The notes below the pieces were generated by a model. That model worked only from the letters and a program-made list of their open reading frames with translations. It did no database searches and was not told the origin of the DNA. Below are positions 7,791 to 18,817 of a stretch of 64,000 nt of DNA, piece by piece. Position 1 is the stretch's first letter. Each line of letters starts with the position of its first letter. The stretch covers positions 124,001-188,000 of the forward strand of contig NZ_MPNT01000007.1 in NCBI RefSeq assembly GCF_001907675.1. The letters run 5' to 3'. Both the position numbers and the translations under genes were made by a program. This DNA is from Mycobacterium paraffinicum (GTDB taxonomy: Bacteria; Actinomycetota; Actinomycetes; Mycobacteriales; Mycobacteriaceae).

Positions 7791-8210
7791 ATGGCGAAGC
7801 TGACCCGGCTGGGGGATCTGGAACGCGCCGTGATGGACCACTTGTGGTCCACACCAGAACCTCAAACGGTCCGCCAGGTCCACGAGGCGTTGTCCGCGCG
7901 GCGCGACCTCGCCTACACGACGATCATGACCGTCCTGCAACGACTGGCCAAGAAGAACCTGGTCTCGCAGATTCGCGACGACCGTGCCCACCGGTACGCT
8001 CCCGTGCATGGCCGCGACGAACTGGTCGCCGGGCTCATGGTCGACGCGCTGGCCCAGGCCGAGGATTCGGGCGGCAGGCAGGCCGCGCTCGTCCACTTCG
8101 TGGAGCGGGTCGGTGCCGACGAGGCGGATGCGCTTCGGCGGGCGCTCGCCGAACTTGAAGCCAATCAACGCAATAACGCGCCATCCGCTGGCGCGTTGCC
8201 GGAGGACTGA
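7791..8210 (+). CDS. blaI: BlaI/MecI-family transcriptional repressor
   Basis: A 139-residue winged-helix repressor. The segments LTRLGDLERAVMDHLWS, TVRQVHEALSARRDLAYTTIMTVLQRLAKKNLVSQ and DDRAHRYAPV are the hallmark helix-turn-helix and wing of BlaI/MecI. The C-terminal helices provide dimerisation. In M. tuberculosis BlaI (Rv1846c) represses blaC, its own gene and respiratory genes, and is inactivated by cleavage after beta-lactam sensing. It is followed 14 bp later by the M56 peptidase gene, the expected partner. A GTCAGGAG site precedes the ATG. Confidence 0.93.
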   Translation: MAKLTRLGDLERAVMDHLWSTPEPQTVRQVHEALSARRDLAYTTIMTVLQRLAKKNLVSQIRDDRAHRYAPVHGRDELVAGLMVDALAQAEDSGGRQAALVHFVERVGADEADALRRALAELEANQRNNAPSAGALPED

Positions 8211-8224
8211 GGGAGACTGACAGC

Positions 8225-9175
8225 GTGTCCGCGCTGGCCTTCACCATCCTCGCGGTGCTGCTGGTCGGTCCGGTGCCGGCTCTGTTGGCACGCGCGAGCT
8301 GGCCGCTGCGCGCCCCCCGCGCCGCGATGGTGTTGTGGCAGGCCATCGCGCTGGCCGCCGTCCTCTCGGCGTTCAGCGCCGGGATTGCGATCGCCACTCG
8401 GCTGCTCATGCCCGGTCCCGACGGGCGGCCCACCGCCAGCGTCCTTGGCGCCGCCGGCCGCCTCGGCTGGCCGCTGTGGGCCGCCTACCTCGGCGCCTTC
8501 GCGCTGACCATGCTGGTCGGCGCCCGGTTGACGGTGGCCGTCGTTCGGGTGGCGATCGCCAACCGGCGCCGGCGCGCCCACCACCGCATGGTCGTCGATC
8601 TGGTCGGTCTCGGCCACGGCGGGGAGCTTCCCCAGCCTTGCGCCCACACGCGCGATCTTCGCGTGTTGGACGTGCCGCAGCCGCTCGCCTATTGCCTGCC
8701 GGGGGTCCGCAGCCGGGTGGTCGTCAGCGAGGGCGCGCTGAGCACGCTCGCCGACGCCGAGGTCGCGGCCATCCTCACCCACGAGCGGGCCCACCTGCGG
8801 GCCCGGCACGACCTCGTCCTGGAGGCCTTCACCGCGGTGCACGCCGCGTTCCCGCGCCTGGTGCGCAGCGCGAACGCGCTCGGCGCGGTGCAGCTGCTCG
8901 TCGAGCTGCTCGCCGACGATGCCGCCGTGCGCGCCGCGGGTCGCGCTCCCCTGGCTCGCGCGCTGGTCGCGTGCGCATCCGGGCGCGCGCCGTCGGGCGC
9001 ATTGGCCGCCGGTGGTCCCAGCACCGTGGTCCGCGTCCGCCGGCTGGGTGGGGGCGGCAACAGCCTGGCGCTGGCCGCGGCCGCATACCTGGCCGCGGTC
9101 GCCGTGTTCGTCGTACCCACCGTCGCGCTGGCCGTTCCGTGGCTCACGGAGCTGCGGCGCCTGTTCAACCTCTGA
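8225..9175 (+). CDS. BlaR-type M56 family membrane metallopeptidase
   Basis: A 316-residue integral membrane zinc peptidase. Hydrophobic segments flank a cytoplasmic HERAH zinc site (AAILTHERAHLRARHDLVLEAF), with a distal LADDAA segment. Unlike staphylococcal BlaR1, there is no C-terminal penicillin-binding sensor domain; the protein ends after a final membrane segment (LALAAAAYLAAVAVFVVPTVALAV). It corresponds to Rv1845c, the presumed protease acting on BlaI. The GTG start at 8225 lies 14 bp after the blaI stop codon, so the pair is an operon. Confidence 0.9.
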   Translation: MSALAFTILAVLLVGPVPALLARASWPLRAPRAAMVLWQAIALAAVLSAFSAGIAIATRLLMPGPDGRPTASVLGAAGRLGWPLWAAYLGAFALTMLVGARLTVAVVRVAIANRRRRAHHRMVVDLVGLGHGGELPQPCAHTRDLRVLDVPQPLAYCLPGVRSRVVVSEGALSTLADAEVAAILTHERAHLRARHDLVLEAFTAVHAAFPRLVRSANALGAVQLLVELLADDAAVRAAGRAPLARALVACASGRAPSGALAAGGPSTVVRVRRLGGGGNSLALAAAAYLAAVAVFVVPTVALAVPWLTELRRLFNL

Positions 9176-9179
9176 AGCG

Positions 9180-9199
9180 CCGGGGAGCCATCACCCCGG
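9180..9199 (+). terminator. Hairpin between blaR-like gene and gnd1
   Basis: CCGGGG (9180-9185) pairs with CCCCGG (9194-9199) just after the peptidase stop codon. The stem is 6 bp with an 8-nt loop. It lacks a T-tract, as is usual for mycobacterial candidates. Confidence 0.45.
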
Positions 9200-9274
9200 G
9201 CGGACACCTGTCCCCTGTGCCACAGTGTGACGGAAAGCTTTTGGGCACAGTTCTCCGACTCGAGAGGCGAAGAC

Positions 9275-10732
9275 ATGGGTTCGTCGGAATCAAAGACCGC
9301 TACCGCGCAGATCGGCGTCACCGGACTTGCGGTGATGGGCTCGAACATCGCTCGCAATTTCGCCCGGCACGGCTACACGGTGGCGCTGCACAACCGGTCG
9401 ATCGCCAAGACCGACGCGCTGCTCAAAGAGCACGGTGACGAGGGCAAGTTCGTGCGGTCGGAGACCATCGCGGAGTTTCTCGACGCCTTGGAGAAGCCGC
9501 GGCGGGTGCTCATCATGGTCAAGGCCGGCGACCCCACCGACGCCGTCATCAACGAGCTCGCCGACGCCATGGAAGAAGGCGACATCATCATCGACGGCGG
9601 CAACGCCCTCTACACGGACACCATTCGTCGCGAGAAGGCGATGCGCGAACGGGGCCTGCACTTCGTCGGCGCCGGGATCTCCGGCGGCGAGGAGGGCGCG
9701 CTCAACGGCCCGTCGATCATGCCGGGCGGCCCCGCCGAGTCCTACACCTCCCTGGGTCCGCTGCTCGAGGAGATCTCCGCACACGTCGACGGCGTCCCGT
9801 GCTGCACCCACATCGGCCCGGACGGCGCGGGCCATTTCGTCAAGATGGTGCACAACGGCATCGAGTACTCCGACATGCAGCTGATCGGCGAGGCGTACCA
9901 GCTGCTGCGCGACGGCCTGGGCAAGACCGCTCCCGAGATCGCGGACGTGTTCGCCGAATGGAACAAGGGCGACCTGGACAGCTTCCTCATCGAGATCACG
10001 GCCGAGGTGCTGCGTCAGACCGACGCCAAGACCGGTAAGCCGCTCGTCGACGTCATCCTCGACGAGGCCGAGCAGAAGGGCACCGGACGCTGGACGGTGA
10101 AGTCGGCGCTGGACCTCGGCGTCCCGGTCACCGGCATCGCCGAGGCCGTGTTCGCCCGCGCACTCTCGGGCTCGGTGACCCAGCGCAAGGCCACCACGGG
10201 ACTGGCGTCGGGCGAGCTGGGCGCCAAACCGGCCGACGCGCAGCAGTTCGTCGAGGACGTGCGTCAGGCGCTGTACGCGTCGAAGATCATCGCGTACGCC
10301 CAGGGGTTCAACCAGATCCAGGCCGGCAGCGCCGAATACGACTGGGGCATCACGCCGGGCGATCTGGCCACCATCTGGCGCGGCGGCTGCATTATCCGGG
10401 CCAAGTTCCTCAACCGCATCAAAGACGCGTTCGACGAGGACGCCGACCTGCCGACGTTGATCGTCGCGCCCTACTTCCGCAGCGCGATCGAGGCCGCGAT
10501 CGACGGCTGGCGCCGCGTCGTGGTGACCGCCACGCAGCTGGGCATCCCGATTCCCGGCTTCTCGTCGGCGCTGTCCTACTACGACGCCCTGCGCGCCGAG
10601 CGGCTGCCCGCGGCGCTGACCCAGGGCCTGCGCGACTTCTTCGGCGCCCACACCTACGGCCGCATCGACGCGGACCCGGACAAGCGCTTTCACACCCTGT
10701 GGAGCGGAGATCGCAGCGAAGTTCCCGCCTAG
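9275..10732 (+). CDS. gnd1: 6-phosphogluconate dehydrogenase, decarboxylating
   Basis: A 485-residue cytosolic enzyme of the oxidative pentose phosphate pathway. It converts 6-phosphogluconate to ribulose 5-phosphate and CO2 with NADP+ reduction. The N-terminal Rossmann motif GVTGLAVMGSNIARNFARHGY, the GAGISGGEEGA substrate loop and the GHFVKMVHNGIEY catalytic Lys segment are all present, and the helical C-terminal domain is full length. The ATG at 9275 (after GAGAGGCGAAGAC) reproduces the 485-residue length of M. tuberculosis Gnd1. An upstream in-frame start at 9227 would add 16 unconserved residues. The gene precedes guaB1, as in other mycobacteria. Confidence 0.96.
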   Translation: MGSSESKTATAQIGVTGLAVMGSNIARNFARHGYTVALHNRSIAKTDALLKEHGDEGKFVRSETIAEFLDALEKPRRVLIMVKAGDPTDAVINELADAMEEGDIIIDGGNALYTDTIRREKAMRERGLHFVGAGISGGEEGALNGPSIMPGGPAESYTSLGPLLEEISAHVDGVPCCTHIGPDGAGHFVKMVHNGIEYSDMQLIGEAYQLLRDGLGKTAPEIADVFAEWNKGDLDSFLIEITAEVLRQTDAKTGKPLVDVILDEAEQKGTGRWTVKSALDLGVPVTGIAEAVFARALSGSVTQRKATTGLASGELGAKPADAQQFVEDVRQALYASKIIAYAQGFNQIQAGSAEYDWGITPGDLATIWRGGCIIRAKFLNRIKDAFDEDADLPTLIVAPYFRSAIEAAIDGWRRVVVTATQLGIPIPGFSSALSYYDALRAERLPAALTQGLRDFFGAHTYGRIDADPDKRFHTLWSGDRSEVPA

Positions 10733-12211
<1,479 letters not shown>

Positions 12212-12223
12212 CGTTGGATTAAG

Positions 12224-12242
12224 TAAGGCTAGCCTAGCCTAA
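12224..12242 (+). promoter_or_regulatory. IdeR (iron-box) operator of mbtLMN
   Basis: TAAGGCTAGCCTAGCCTAA matches the 19-bp IdeR consensus TTAGGTTAGGCTAACCTAA at about 15 positions and lies 24 bp upstream of the mbtL ATG. Promoter-overlapping boxes of this kind give IdeR-Fe(II) repression of siderophore genes. It falls 13 bp after the guaB1 stop codon. Confidence 0.85.
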
Positions 12243-12265
12243 GTGTCGATGTTAGCCTCTCCGGC

Positions 12266-12517
12266 ATGACTTCCTTCCCCGCTGTGAGCCAGGCCGTGCT
12301 GAGCATCCTGCGCGACGACCTCAACGTCGACGTGACCCGCGTGACCCCTGACGCCCGGCTGGTCGACGACGTCGGAATGGATTCCGTCGCGTTCGCCGTC
12401 GGGATGGTGGCGATCGAAGAACGGCTCGGTGTCTCCCTGTCTGAAGAGGAACTGTTGACGTGCGAGACGGTCGGGGAGCTGCAGGCCGCGATCGCCGCGA
12501 AATCCACCGATGAGTGA
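12266..12517 (+). CDS. mbtL: Acyl carrier protein of mycobactin lipid-chain synthesis
   Basis: An 83-residue acyl carrier protein. The phosphopantetheine site is the Ser in [15 protein letters not shown]. It carries the fatty acyl chain that MbtM loads and MbtN desaturates before MbtK moves it to the mycobactin lysine. The ATG at 12266 sits just downstream of an IdeR-like box, so iron repression is expected. The stop codon overlaps the mbtM start by 8 bp, which suggests translational coupling. The M. tuberculosis protein is longer at the N-terminus. Confidence 0.9.
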   Translation: MTSFPAVSQAVLSILRDDLNVDVTRVTPDARLVDDVGMDSVAFAVGMVAIEERLGVSLSEEELLTCETVGELQAAIAAKSTDE

Positions 12518-14066
12518 GCTCGCCGCGGCGCTCACGCACTCGATGCGGACCGCCACCAGCGAGCTGGTCGTCCTCGATCGCGAGACCGCGCGGTGGCGGC
12601 ACCACCCCTGGCCGGAGGTGCACGGCCGAGCCGAGAGCGTCGCGGCCTGGTTGCTCGACCACGGTCGGCCGGACGTCCTGGGTTTGGTCGGGGAGCCGAC
12701 GCTCGAACTCGTCGCCGCGATCCAGGGCGCATGGCTGGCCGGTGCCGCCGTGTCGATCCTGCCCGGGCCGGTGCGTGGCGCCGATGGTCGCCAATGGGCC
12801 GAGGCGACGCTGATGCGGTTTCGCGGCGTCGGGGCGACGACCGTCCTGGGCAACGGGGCGCAGCTCGGTGCGCTGCAATCGATCGACGCGGCCGGCGTCG
12901 ACGTCGAGGACCTGACCGTCGCGGCTGACCCGGCTCGCTCGCTTTCCGGCGCGCCCGCCAAAAGCCGTGGTGCCGCAATCCTGCAGGGAACCGCGGGGTC
13001 TACCGGGGTGCCCAAAACCGCCGTTCTCTCGCCCGGCGCGGCGCTGGCCAACCTGCGCGCGCTGGGCGAGCGCCTGGCCCTGGGCGGCTCGGACACCGGG
13101 TGCTCGTGGCTGCCGCTCTACCACGACATGGGGCTGGCCTTCCTGCTCACGGGAGCGTTGACCCAGATGTCGATCTGGCTGGCGCCCACCGCGGCATTCT
13201 CCGCGTCGCCGTTTCGCTGGCTGGGCTGGCTGTCAGAGAGCCGCGCGACGGTCACCGCAGCGCCCAACTTCGCCTACAACGTCCTTGGTAAGTACGCGCG
13301 GCGGGTGTCTGACGTCGACCTCGGCGAACTGCGCGTGGCCATCAACGGCGGGGAGCCGGTCGACTGCGACGGTTTCGAGAGATTCATCGACGCAATGGCT
13401 CCCTTCGGTTTCGACGCCGGCGCCGCCGCGCCGTCCTACGGGCTCGCCGAATCCACATGCGCGGTGGCGGTGCCGGCTCCGGGCACCGGGCTGCGCGTCG
13501 AGAAGGTCACCGACGAAACCGGGTCGTCCCGGCATGCGGTCCTCGGCGACCCGGTTCCCGGTACCGAAATCCGGATCTCCCCCGTCCGGGGCGTGCCGGG
13601 TGAGATCGGCGAGATCGAGATCCGTGGGGCGTCGATGATGGACGCCTACCTCGGCCACGACGCGGTCGGACCCGACGACTGGTTCCCCACCGGCGATCTC
13701 GGGTTCTTCGGCGCCGGCGGCCTCGTGGTGTGCGGCCGGGCCAAGGAGATCATCTCGATCGCGGGTCGCAACATCTTCCCAACCGAGATCGAGTCGGTCG
13801 CGGCGCAGGTCCGCGGCGTGCGCGAGGGCGCCGTGGTGGCCCTCGGCATCGGCGAGCGCTCTGCGCGCCCTGGCCTGGTTGTCGCCGCGGAGTTCCGCGG
13901 GCCGGATCAAGGGGGTGCCCGCGCCGAGGTGATCGAGCGCGTCGCCTCCGTGTGCGGGGTCGTCCCGGCGGACGTGTTGTTCATGGCGCCGGGCTCGCTG
14001 CCCCGGACGTCGTCCGGCAAGTTGCGTCGCCTCGAAGTGCGGCGCGCATTCGAGGCGGTGGACTGA
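12510..14066 (+). CDS. mbtM: Fatty acyl-AMP ligase for mycobactin (FadD33-like)
   Basis: A 518-residue adenylate-forming enzyme that activates a long-chain fatty acid as acyl-AMP and loads it on MbtL. The P-loop-like [16 protein letters not shown], the [14 protein letters not shown] motif and the [24 protein letters not shown] hinge, followed by [14 protein letters not shown], are all present. The C-terminal SSGKLRR catalytic Lys segment is intact. The start ATG overlaps the end of mbtL, and mbtN follows after a single base. Iron-repressed expression is inferred from the upstream box. Confidence 0.92.
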   Translation: MSELAAALTHSMRTATSELVVLDRETARWRHHPWPEVHGRAESVAAWLLDHGRPDVLGLVGEPTLELVAAIQGAWLAGAAVSILPGPVRGADGRQWAEATLMRFRGVGATTVLGNGAQLGALQSIDAAGVDVEDLTVAADPARSLSGAPAKSRGAAILQGTAGSTGVPKTAVLSPGAALANLRALGERLALGGSDTGCSWLPLYHDMGLAFLLTGALTQMSIWLAPTAAFSASPFRWLGWLSESRATVTAAPNFAYNVLGKYARRVSDVDLGELRVAINGGEPVDCDGFERFIDAMAPFGFDAGAAAPSYGLAESTCAVAVPAPGTGLRVEKVTDETGSSRHAVLGDPVPGTEIRISPVRGVPGEIGEIEIRGASMMDAYLGHDAVGPDDWFPTGDLGFFGAGGLVVCGRAKEIISIAGRNIFPTEIESVAAQVRGVREGAVVALGIGERSARPGLVVAAEFRGPDQGGARAEVIERVASVCGVVPADVLFMAPGSLPRTSSGKLRRLEVRRAFEAVD

Positions 14067-14067
14067 G

Positions 14068-15252
14068 GTGACTGTAACTCCGGATGCCATCGCGCCCACC
14101 GGCACCGGGCTGGCCGCCTACCGCGCCCTGCTCGCGCGCGCCTTCGACAAGCGGGTCGTAGCGTGGACGGCCGAAGCCGAAGCCCAGCAACGCTTTCCGC
14201 GCGAACTCATCGAACACCTGGGGGCCCACGGGGTTTTCAGCGACAAGTGGTCGACGGGCCAGCTTCCCGATGTCGGCAAGCTGGTCGAACTCGCTTTCGC
14301 GCTCGGCCGGCTGTCTTCGGCGGGCATCGGCGTGGGCGTGAGCCTGCATGACTCGGCGATCGCCATCTTGCGCCGCTTCGGCAAGTCGGATTACCTGCGC
14401 GACGTCTGCGATCGCGCGGTTCGGGGGGAAGCGGTGCTGTGCATCGGGGCATCGGAGGAGTCCGGCGGATCCGACCTGCAAATCGTCGAGACCGAGATCG
14501 CCTCCCGGACGGGCGGTTTCGCTGTCCGCGGAATCAAGAAATTCGTGTCGCTATCTCCGATCGCCGACCATGTCATGGTGGTGGCGCGCAGCGTCGACCA
14601 CGACCCCACCAGCACACACGGCAGCGTCGCCGTCATCGCGGTGCCGACCTCCCAGGTCAGCGTGCAGCGGCCTTATGGCAAGGTCGGTGCCGGCCCGCTG
14701 GACACCGCGGCCGTTCACATCGACACCTGGGTGCCGGCCGACGCGCTCGTCGCCCGGGCCGGCACCGGGCTGGCGGCCATCAGCTGGGGCCTGGCGCACG
14801 AACGGATGTCGATCGCCGGGCAGATCGCCGCGTCATGCCAGCGGGCGATCGGAATCACCCTGGCGCGCATGACGACTCGACGTCAATTCGGCCGCACGCT
14901 GTTCGAGCACCAGGCGCTGCGCCTGCGGATGGCGGACCTGCAGACGCGGGTCGACCTGCTGCGGCATGGGCTGCACGGACTCGCGGCCCAGGGGCGATTG
15001 GACCTGCGCGCGGCGGCGGGCGTCAAGGTGACGGCAGCGCGGCTGGGCGAGGAAGTGATCTCCGAGTGCATGCACATCTTCGGCGGCGCAGGGTATCTCG
15101 TCGACGAGACACCGCTGGGCCAATGGTGGCGGGACATGAAGCTCGCTCGCGTCGGCGGCGGCACCGACGAGGTGCTGTGGGAACTGGTCGCCGCGGGAAT
15201 GGCGCCCGACCACGAGGGCTACGCGTCGGTGGTCGGGCGTCCCAAAGCGTAA
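14068..15252 (+). CDS. mbtN: Acyl-ACP dehydrogenase of mycobactin synthesis (FadE14-like)
   Basis: A 394-residue acyl-CoA dehydrogenase-fold flavoprotein. MbtN introduces the double bond into the MbtL-bound acyl chain of mycobactin. Family segments include [14 protein letters not shown] (FAD/substrate loop), [23 protein letters not shown] and a C-terminal [23 protein letters not shown]. The GTG start at 14068 follows the mbtM stop codon by one base. The last 34 bp overlap the convergent mbtK gene. Confidence 0.92.
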   Translation: MTVTPDAIAPTGTGLAAYRALLARAFDKRVVAWTAEAEAQQRFPRELIEHLGAHGVFSDKWSTGQLPDVGKLVELAFALGRLSSAGIGVGVSLHDSAIAILRRFGKSDYLRDVCDRAVRGEAVLCIGASEESGGSDLQIVETEIASRTGGFAVRGIKKFVSLSPIADHVMVVARSVDHDPTSTHGSVAVIAVPTSQVSVQRPYGKVGAGPLDTAAVHIDTWVPADALVARAGTGLAAISWGLAHERMSIAGQIAASCQRAIGITLARMTTRRQFGRTLFEHQALRLRMADLQTRVDLLRHGLHGLAAQGRLDLRAAAGVKVTAARLGEEVISECMHIFGGAGYLVDETPLGQWWRDMKLARVGGGTDEVLWELVAAGMAPDHEGYASVVGRPKA

Positions 15253-15845
15253 AGCGACATGCGCCGGTTCCCCGTGTCGTGCTCGCCAAGGAACGCGCAC
15301 CCCACGTACTCGCACAGACGCCGTGCCGTGGTGTTGCGGTGATCGGGGTCGAACATGATGCGCCGGCAGCGCGGCTCCGCCGCGAAGGCGCTGCCGACGA
15401 TCCGCGGCAACAGCATCGGACCCAACCCCCGGTTCACCAGGGCCGGGTCGGCGATGGCGGCGTGCAGGCCCAGGTCATACGGCTCCGCATCGTAGTAATG
15501 CGATATGAGATCCTTTGCCCCCCAATATAGTTCGAGGTAGGCGCAATCCTTGCCACGGACGCTGCCGAGCAGCGGCAGCGAATACGTTCCGTCCAGCTGC
15601 GCACCGAGGTGCCGTTCCCACCGCGGGGCCGGCCAGTCGTATTCCCAGGCCGCCGCCAGGTGCGGGCGGTTCATCCACTCCGCCACCATGCCCGCGTCCT
15701 GGCGCCGCGCGACGCGCAGGGCGAAGGGCGGGTCGAGCGCGGGGGTCGGCGGCCGCCCTGTGCGGGCCACCTCGTCGGAGATGTCGAAGCGCTCGCGCGG
15801 AAGCACTTGGGCCGGTTCGGTTTCGGGTGGGGCCTCGGACTCCAT
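15219..15845 (-). CDS. mbtK: Mycobactin lysine N-acyltransferase
   Basis: A 208-residue GNAT-fold protein similar to Rv1347c along its whole length. It transfers the acyl chain from MbtL to the epsilon-amino group of lysine in mycobactin. Characteristic segments are [62 protein letters not shown] and [30 protein letters not shown]. The conserved His in the [15 protein letters not shown] motif is present. It is convergent with mbtN (34-bp overlap) and has its own IdeR-like box upstream. In M. tuberculosis mbtK is divergent from irtA; here its upstream neighbour is different. Confidence 0.93.
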   Translation of the reverse strand: MESEAPPETEPAQVLPRERFDISDEVARTGRPPTPALDPPFALRVARRQDAGMVAEWMNRPHLAAAWEYDWPAPRWERHLGAQLDGTYSLPLLGSVRGKDCAYLELYWGAKDLISHYYDAEPYDLGLHAAIADPALVNRGLGPMLLPRIVGSAFAAEPRCRRIMFDPDHRNTTARRLCEYVGCAFLGEHDTGNRRMSLYALGRPTTDA

Positions 15846-15864
15846 AGTGCGCCACCCTATCGAG

Positions 15865-15883
15865 TAAGGTTAGGCAACCCATA
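15865..15883 (-). promoter_or_regulatory. IdeR (iron-box) operator of mbtK
   Basis: TAAGGTTAGGCAACCCATA matches the IdeR consensus at about 14 of 19 positions and lies 19 bp upstream of the mbtK start. It could also influence the rightward 41-codon ORF and CNNM genes on the other side. Confidence 0.75.
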
Positions 15884-16013
15884 CTCGGGCCGGGTCGGGG
15901 CGGCCGTCGTCGAAAACGGTCGCCGACCGGATTGGGGCGGACCGGGCTACGATAAATCGGCAAAGACGGAGGCGACCGCGTCCGCACCGGTTTCAGGCAG
16001 CGAAGGGATTGAC

Positions 16014-16139
16014 GTGCCGCAGGCACCCGTGCAGCCCATGGGCTTCCGGGCGCGGCAGCCGTCGGACGAGCCGCCGGATGCGGAGCCTTCCCCGGCGACC
16101 CGGGCCACACGAGCGGCGCGCGGGCGCCGTCATCGATGA
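16014..16139 (+). CDS. Possible 41-residue leader peptide overlapping the CNNM gene
   Basis: A GTG-initiated frame of 41 codons preceded by AAGGGA at a 5-nt spacing. Its TGA stop overlaps the ATG of the next gene as ATGA, a typical translational-coupling arrangement. The peptide is rich in Pro and Arg ([16 protein letters not shown] at the start, [11 protein letters not shown] at the end) and has no recognisable domain. It begins downstream of the IdeR-like box. It may be a real coupled small ORF or a remnant left when the mbt cluster was inserted. Confidence 0.4.
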   Translation: MPQAPVQPMGFRARQPSDEPPDAEPSPATRATRAARGRRHR

Positions 16140-17500
16140 ACGTCAGTGTCGCCGTGACCAGCGTCCTGGCCATCGCGGTGCTCATCTTCGGCAACGCAGT
16201 CTTCGTGGCGGCCGAGTTCTCGCTGACCACGCTGGACCGCAGCGCGGTGGAGGCCAACGCCCGGCGCGGCGGCCGTCGCGACCGGGCGATCCGGCGCGCC
16301 CACCACAAATTGTCGTTCCAGCTGTCCGGTGCTCAATTGGGCATCTCCGCAACCACACTGGCGGCCGGTTACCTGACCGATCCGATGCTGGCCGACCTGC
16401 CGCACCCGTGGTTTGACGCGATCGGAATACCCGACCCGGCGGCCGACGCGATCATGGCGTTCGTGGCGCTGGTCATCGTCACCTCCGTGTCGATGGTGTT
16501 CGGCGAGCTGGTTCCGAAATACCTCGCCGTGGCCCGGCCGCTGTCCACGGCGCGCGCCGTGGTGGGCGTTCAGCTGTTGTTCTCGCTGCTGTTCACCCCG
16601 GCGATCCGGCTCACCAACGGCGCGGCGAACTGGATCGTGCGCCAACTGGGCATCGAGCCGGCCGAGGAGCTGCGATCGGCCCGGTCACCGCAGGAACTGC
16701 TGTCCCTGGTGCGGTCGTCGGCGCGCAGCGGCTCCCTGGATGCGGCGACGGCGTCGCTGGTGCGGCGCTCGCTGCAGTTCGGCGCCCTGACCGCCGAGGA
16801 ACTGATGACGCCCCGATCCAAGATCGTCGCGCTGCAGACGGACGACACGGTCGCCGACCTGGTGGCCGCGGCCGCCGAGTCCGGGTTCTCCCGCTTCCCG
16901 ATCGTCGACGGCGACCTCGACGAAACCATCGGGATCGTGCACGTCAAACAGGTGCTGGCCATCCCGGCTGCCGACCGGGCGCGCACGGCGCTGACCACGG
17001 TGGCGCAGCCCGTCCCGGTGGTGCCCTCGACGCTGGACGGCGACGCGGTCATGGCCGAAATCCGCGCCAACAGCCTGCAGACCGCGATGGTCGTCGACGA
17101 ATACGGCGGCACCGCGGGCATGGTGACCGTCGAGGACCTGATCGAAGAGATCGTCGGCGACGTCCGCGACGAACACGACGACGCCACCCCGGATGTCGTC
17201 GCGGCCGGCACCGGCTGGCGCGTCTCGGGTCTGCTGCGCATCGACGAGGTGGCCACCGCCACCGGCTTCCGCGCCCCCGAGGGGCCCTACGAGACCATCG
17301 GCGGGCTGGCGCTGCGCGAGTTCGGCCACATCCCGGTGGCGGGCGAGACGGTGAAGTTGCCGGCGCTGGACGCCGACGGGTTGCTGGACACCTCGCTGCG
17401 CTGGCAGGCGACCGTGATCCGGATGGAGGGGCGCCGGATCGATCTGCTCGAGCTCAACGAGCTACAGGGCGACGGCGACGACCCGGGGAGTCAGCGATGA
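16136..17500 (+). CDS. CNNM/CorC-type membrane protein with CBS domains (Rv1842c-like)
   Basis: 454 residues with an N-terminal DUF21/CNNM membrane domain ([22 protein letters not shown]; later [22 protein letters not shown]). A cytoplasmic CBS pair follows ([41 protein letters not shown]), and then a C-terminal CorC/HlyC domain. Such proteins are linked to Mg2+ or other cation efflux and homeostasis. The ATG overlaps the stop of a 41-codon ORF, and the downstream paralogue overlaps by 4 bp, so the two are co-translated. In M. tuberculosis this pair follows guaB1 directly. Confidence 0.88.
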   Translation: MNVSVAVTSVLAIAVLIFGNAVFVAAEFSLTTLDRSAVEANARRGGRRDRAIRRAHHKLSFQLSGAQLGISATTLAAGYLTDPMLADLPHPWFDAIGIPDPAADAIMAFVALVIVTSVSMVFGELVPKYLAVARPLSTARAVVGVQLLFSLLFTPAIRLTNGAANWIVRQLGIEPAEELRSARSPQELLSLVRSSARSGSLDAATASLVRRSLQFGALTAEELMTPRSKIVALQTDDTVADLVAAAAESGFSRFPIVDGDLDETIGIVHVKQVLAIPAADRARTALTTVAQPVPVVPSTLDGDAVMAEIRANSLQTAMVVDEYGGTAGMVTVEDLIEEIVGDVRDEHDDATPDVVAAGTGWRVSGLLRIDEVATATGFRAPEGPYETIGGLALREFGHIPVAGETVKLPALDADGLLDTSLRWQATVIRMEGRRIDLLELNELQGDGDDPGSQR

Positions 17501-18537
17501 GCGATCCCCTGGGCGTGATCCTGGCGATGCTGCTGATCGGCGTCAACGCGTTCTTCGTCGGGGCGGAATTCTCGTTGATCTCGGCCCGCCGCGACCGCCT
17601 GGAAGCGCTGGCCGAACAGGGCAAGGCGCGCGCGGTCACGGTGATCCGCGCCGGCGAGCAGCTGCCGGCCATGCTGGCGGGGGCCCAGCTCGGTGTCACC
17701 GCCGCCTCGCTGCTGCTGGGGCGGATCGGCGAGTCGGCGGTCTCCAGCCTGTTGCGCTCGGCGCTGGGGTTGACCAGCATTCCGCCGACGCTGCTGCACA
17801 CGTTGTCGTTCGCGATCGCGCTGGCGATCGTGGTGACGCTGCACGTGCTGCTCGGCGAGATGGTGCCCAAGAACATCGCGCTGGCCGGCCCCGAGCGCAC
17901 GGCAATGCTGCTGGTGCCGGCCTACCTGGCCTACGTGCGAGCCGTCCGGCCGTTGATCACGTTCTACAACAAATGCGCCAGCGTGGCGGTCCGGGCGCTG
18001 GGCGTGGAGCCCAAGGAAGAGCTCGAGCTCTCGGTCTCCCCCGTCGAGCTCAGCGAGATGATCGCCGAATCGGAATCCCAGGGTCTGCTGGACCGCGAGG
18101 AACACACCAGGCTGACCCGGGCGCTGCAGATCGGCACCCGCGTGGTCGGCGACGTGGCGGTCCCGCTCGCCGACGTGCGCGCGGTGCCGGTGGCCGCGCC
18201 GGGGTCCGGCCCGACGGTCGGCGCCGTCGAGCAGGCCCTGGCCCAGACCGGATACTCGCGGTTCCCCGTGGCGAACGCCAACGGCGACTTCATCGGCTAC
18301 CTGCACATCAAGGACATGCTGACCCTCGGCGACGATCCGGGGACCGTGATCGACCTGGCGATGGTGCGCCCGCTTCCGCGGCTCCCCAAGTCGCTGCCGT
18401 TGGCCGACGCGTTGTCGCGGATGCGCCGCAGCAACAGCCATCTGGCGCTGGTGACCGGCGCGGGCGGCGAAGTGGTCGCGATGGTGGCGCTTGAAGACCT
18501 GGTTGAGGACCTCGTCGGCACCATGCGCGACGCGTAG
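17497..18537 (+). CDS. CNNM/CorC-type membrane protein with CBS domains (Rv1841c-like)
   Basis: 346 residues with the same architecture as the preceding gene: DUF21 membrane domain ([44 protein letters not shown]) followed by CBS motifs ([40 protein letters not shown]). It is shorter because the C-terminal CorC domain is absent. It overlaps the previous stop by 4 bp. A heteromeric pair with the upstream protein is a reasonable inference from their conserved tandem order. Confidence 0.88.
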   Translation: MSDPLGVILAMLLIGVNAFFVGAEFSLISARRDRLEALAEQGKARAVTVIRAGEQLPAMLAGAQLGVTAASLLLGRIGESAVSSLLRSALGLTSIPPTLLHTLSFAIALAIVVTLHVLLGEMVPKNIALAGPERTAMLLVPAYLAYVRAVRPLITFYNKCASVAVRALGVEPKEELELSVSPVELSEMIAESESQGLLDREEHTRLTRALQIGTRVVGDVAVPLADVRAVPVAAPGSGPTVGAVEQALAQTGYSRFPVANANGDFIGYLHIKDMLTLGDDPGTVIDLAMVRPLPRLPKSLPLADALSRMRRSNSHLALVTGAGGEVVAMVALEDLVEDLVGTMRDA

Positions 18538-18557
18538 GGGTACCGGGTCGCCGAGGA

Positions 18558-18573
18558 GGGCTCCGGCGAGCCC
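18558..18573 (+). terminator. Hairpin after the CNNM gene pair
   Basis: GGGCTC-CGGC-GAGCCC is a perfect 6-bp stem with a tetraloop, 20 bp after the stop codon and followed by a short T-containing run (GTATGATTT). Confidence 0.55.
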
Positions 18574-18817
18574 GTATGATTTCCATCGGCTGCCAGTCAA
18601 GAAAGTGCTGGAGGGCGCAGGATCTCAGGCGCGCTGACGCGTTGCTGTAAATCGATCCCCGGGCTCGCCGCAGCGGCATGGTTTGGAGCTGTCAGCGCGG
18701 CCTGACCTGGTGTGGCGGGTCGGGCGGATACGCTCACCAGGCTGCTGCTCGGTACGCTGAAGGCATTGCCGCTCCGAGCCAATGCGGCTTGGTGAGGCTT
18801 CATTATGGAGGAGAAAC

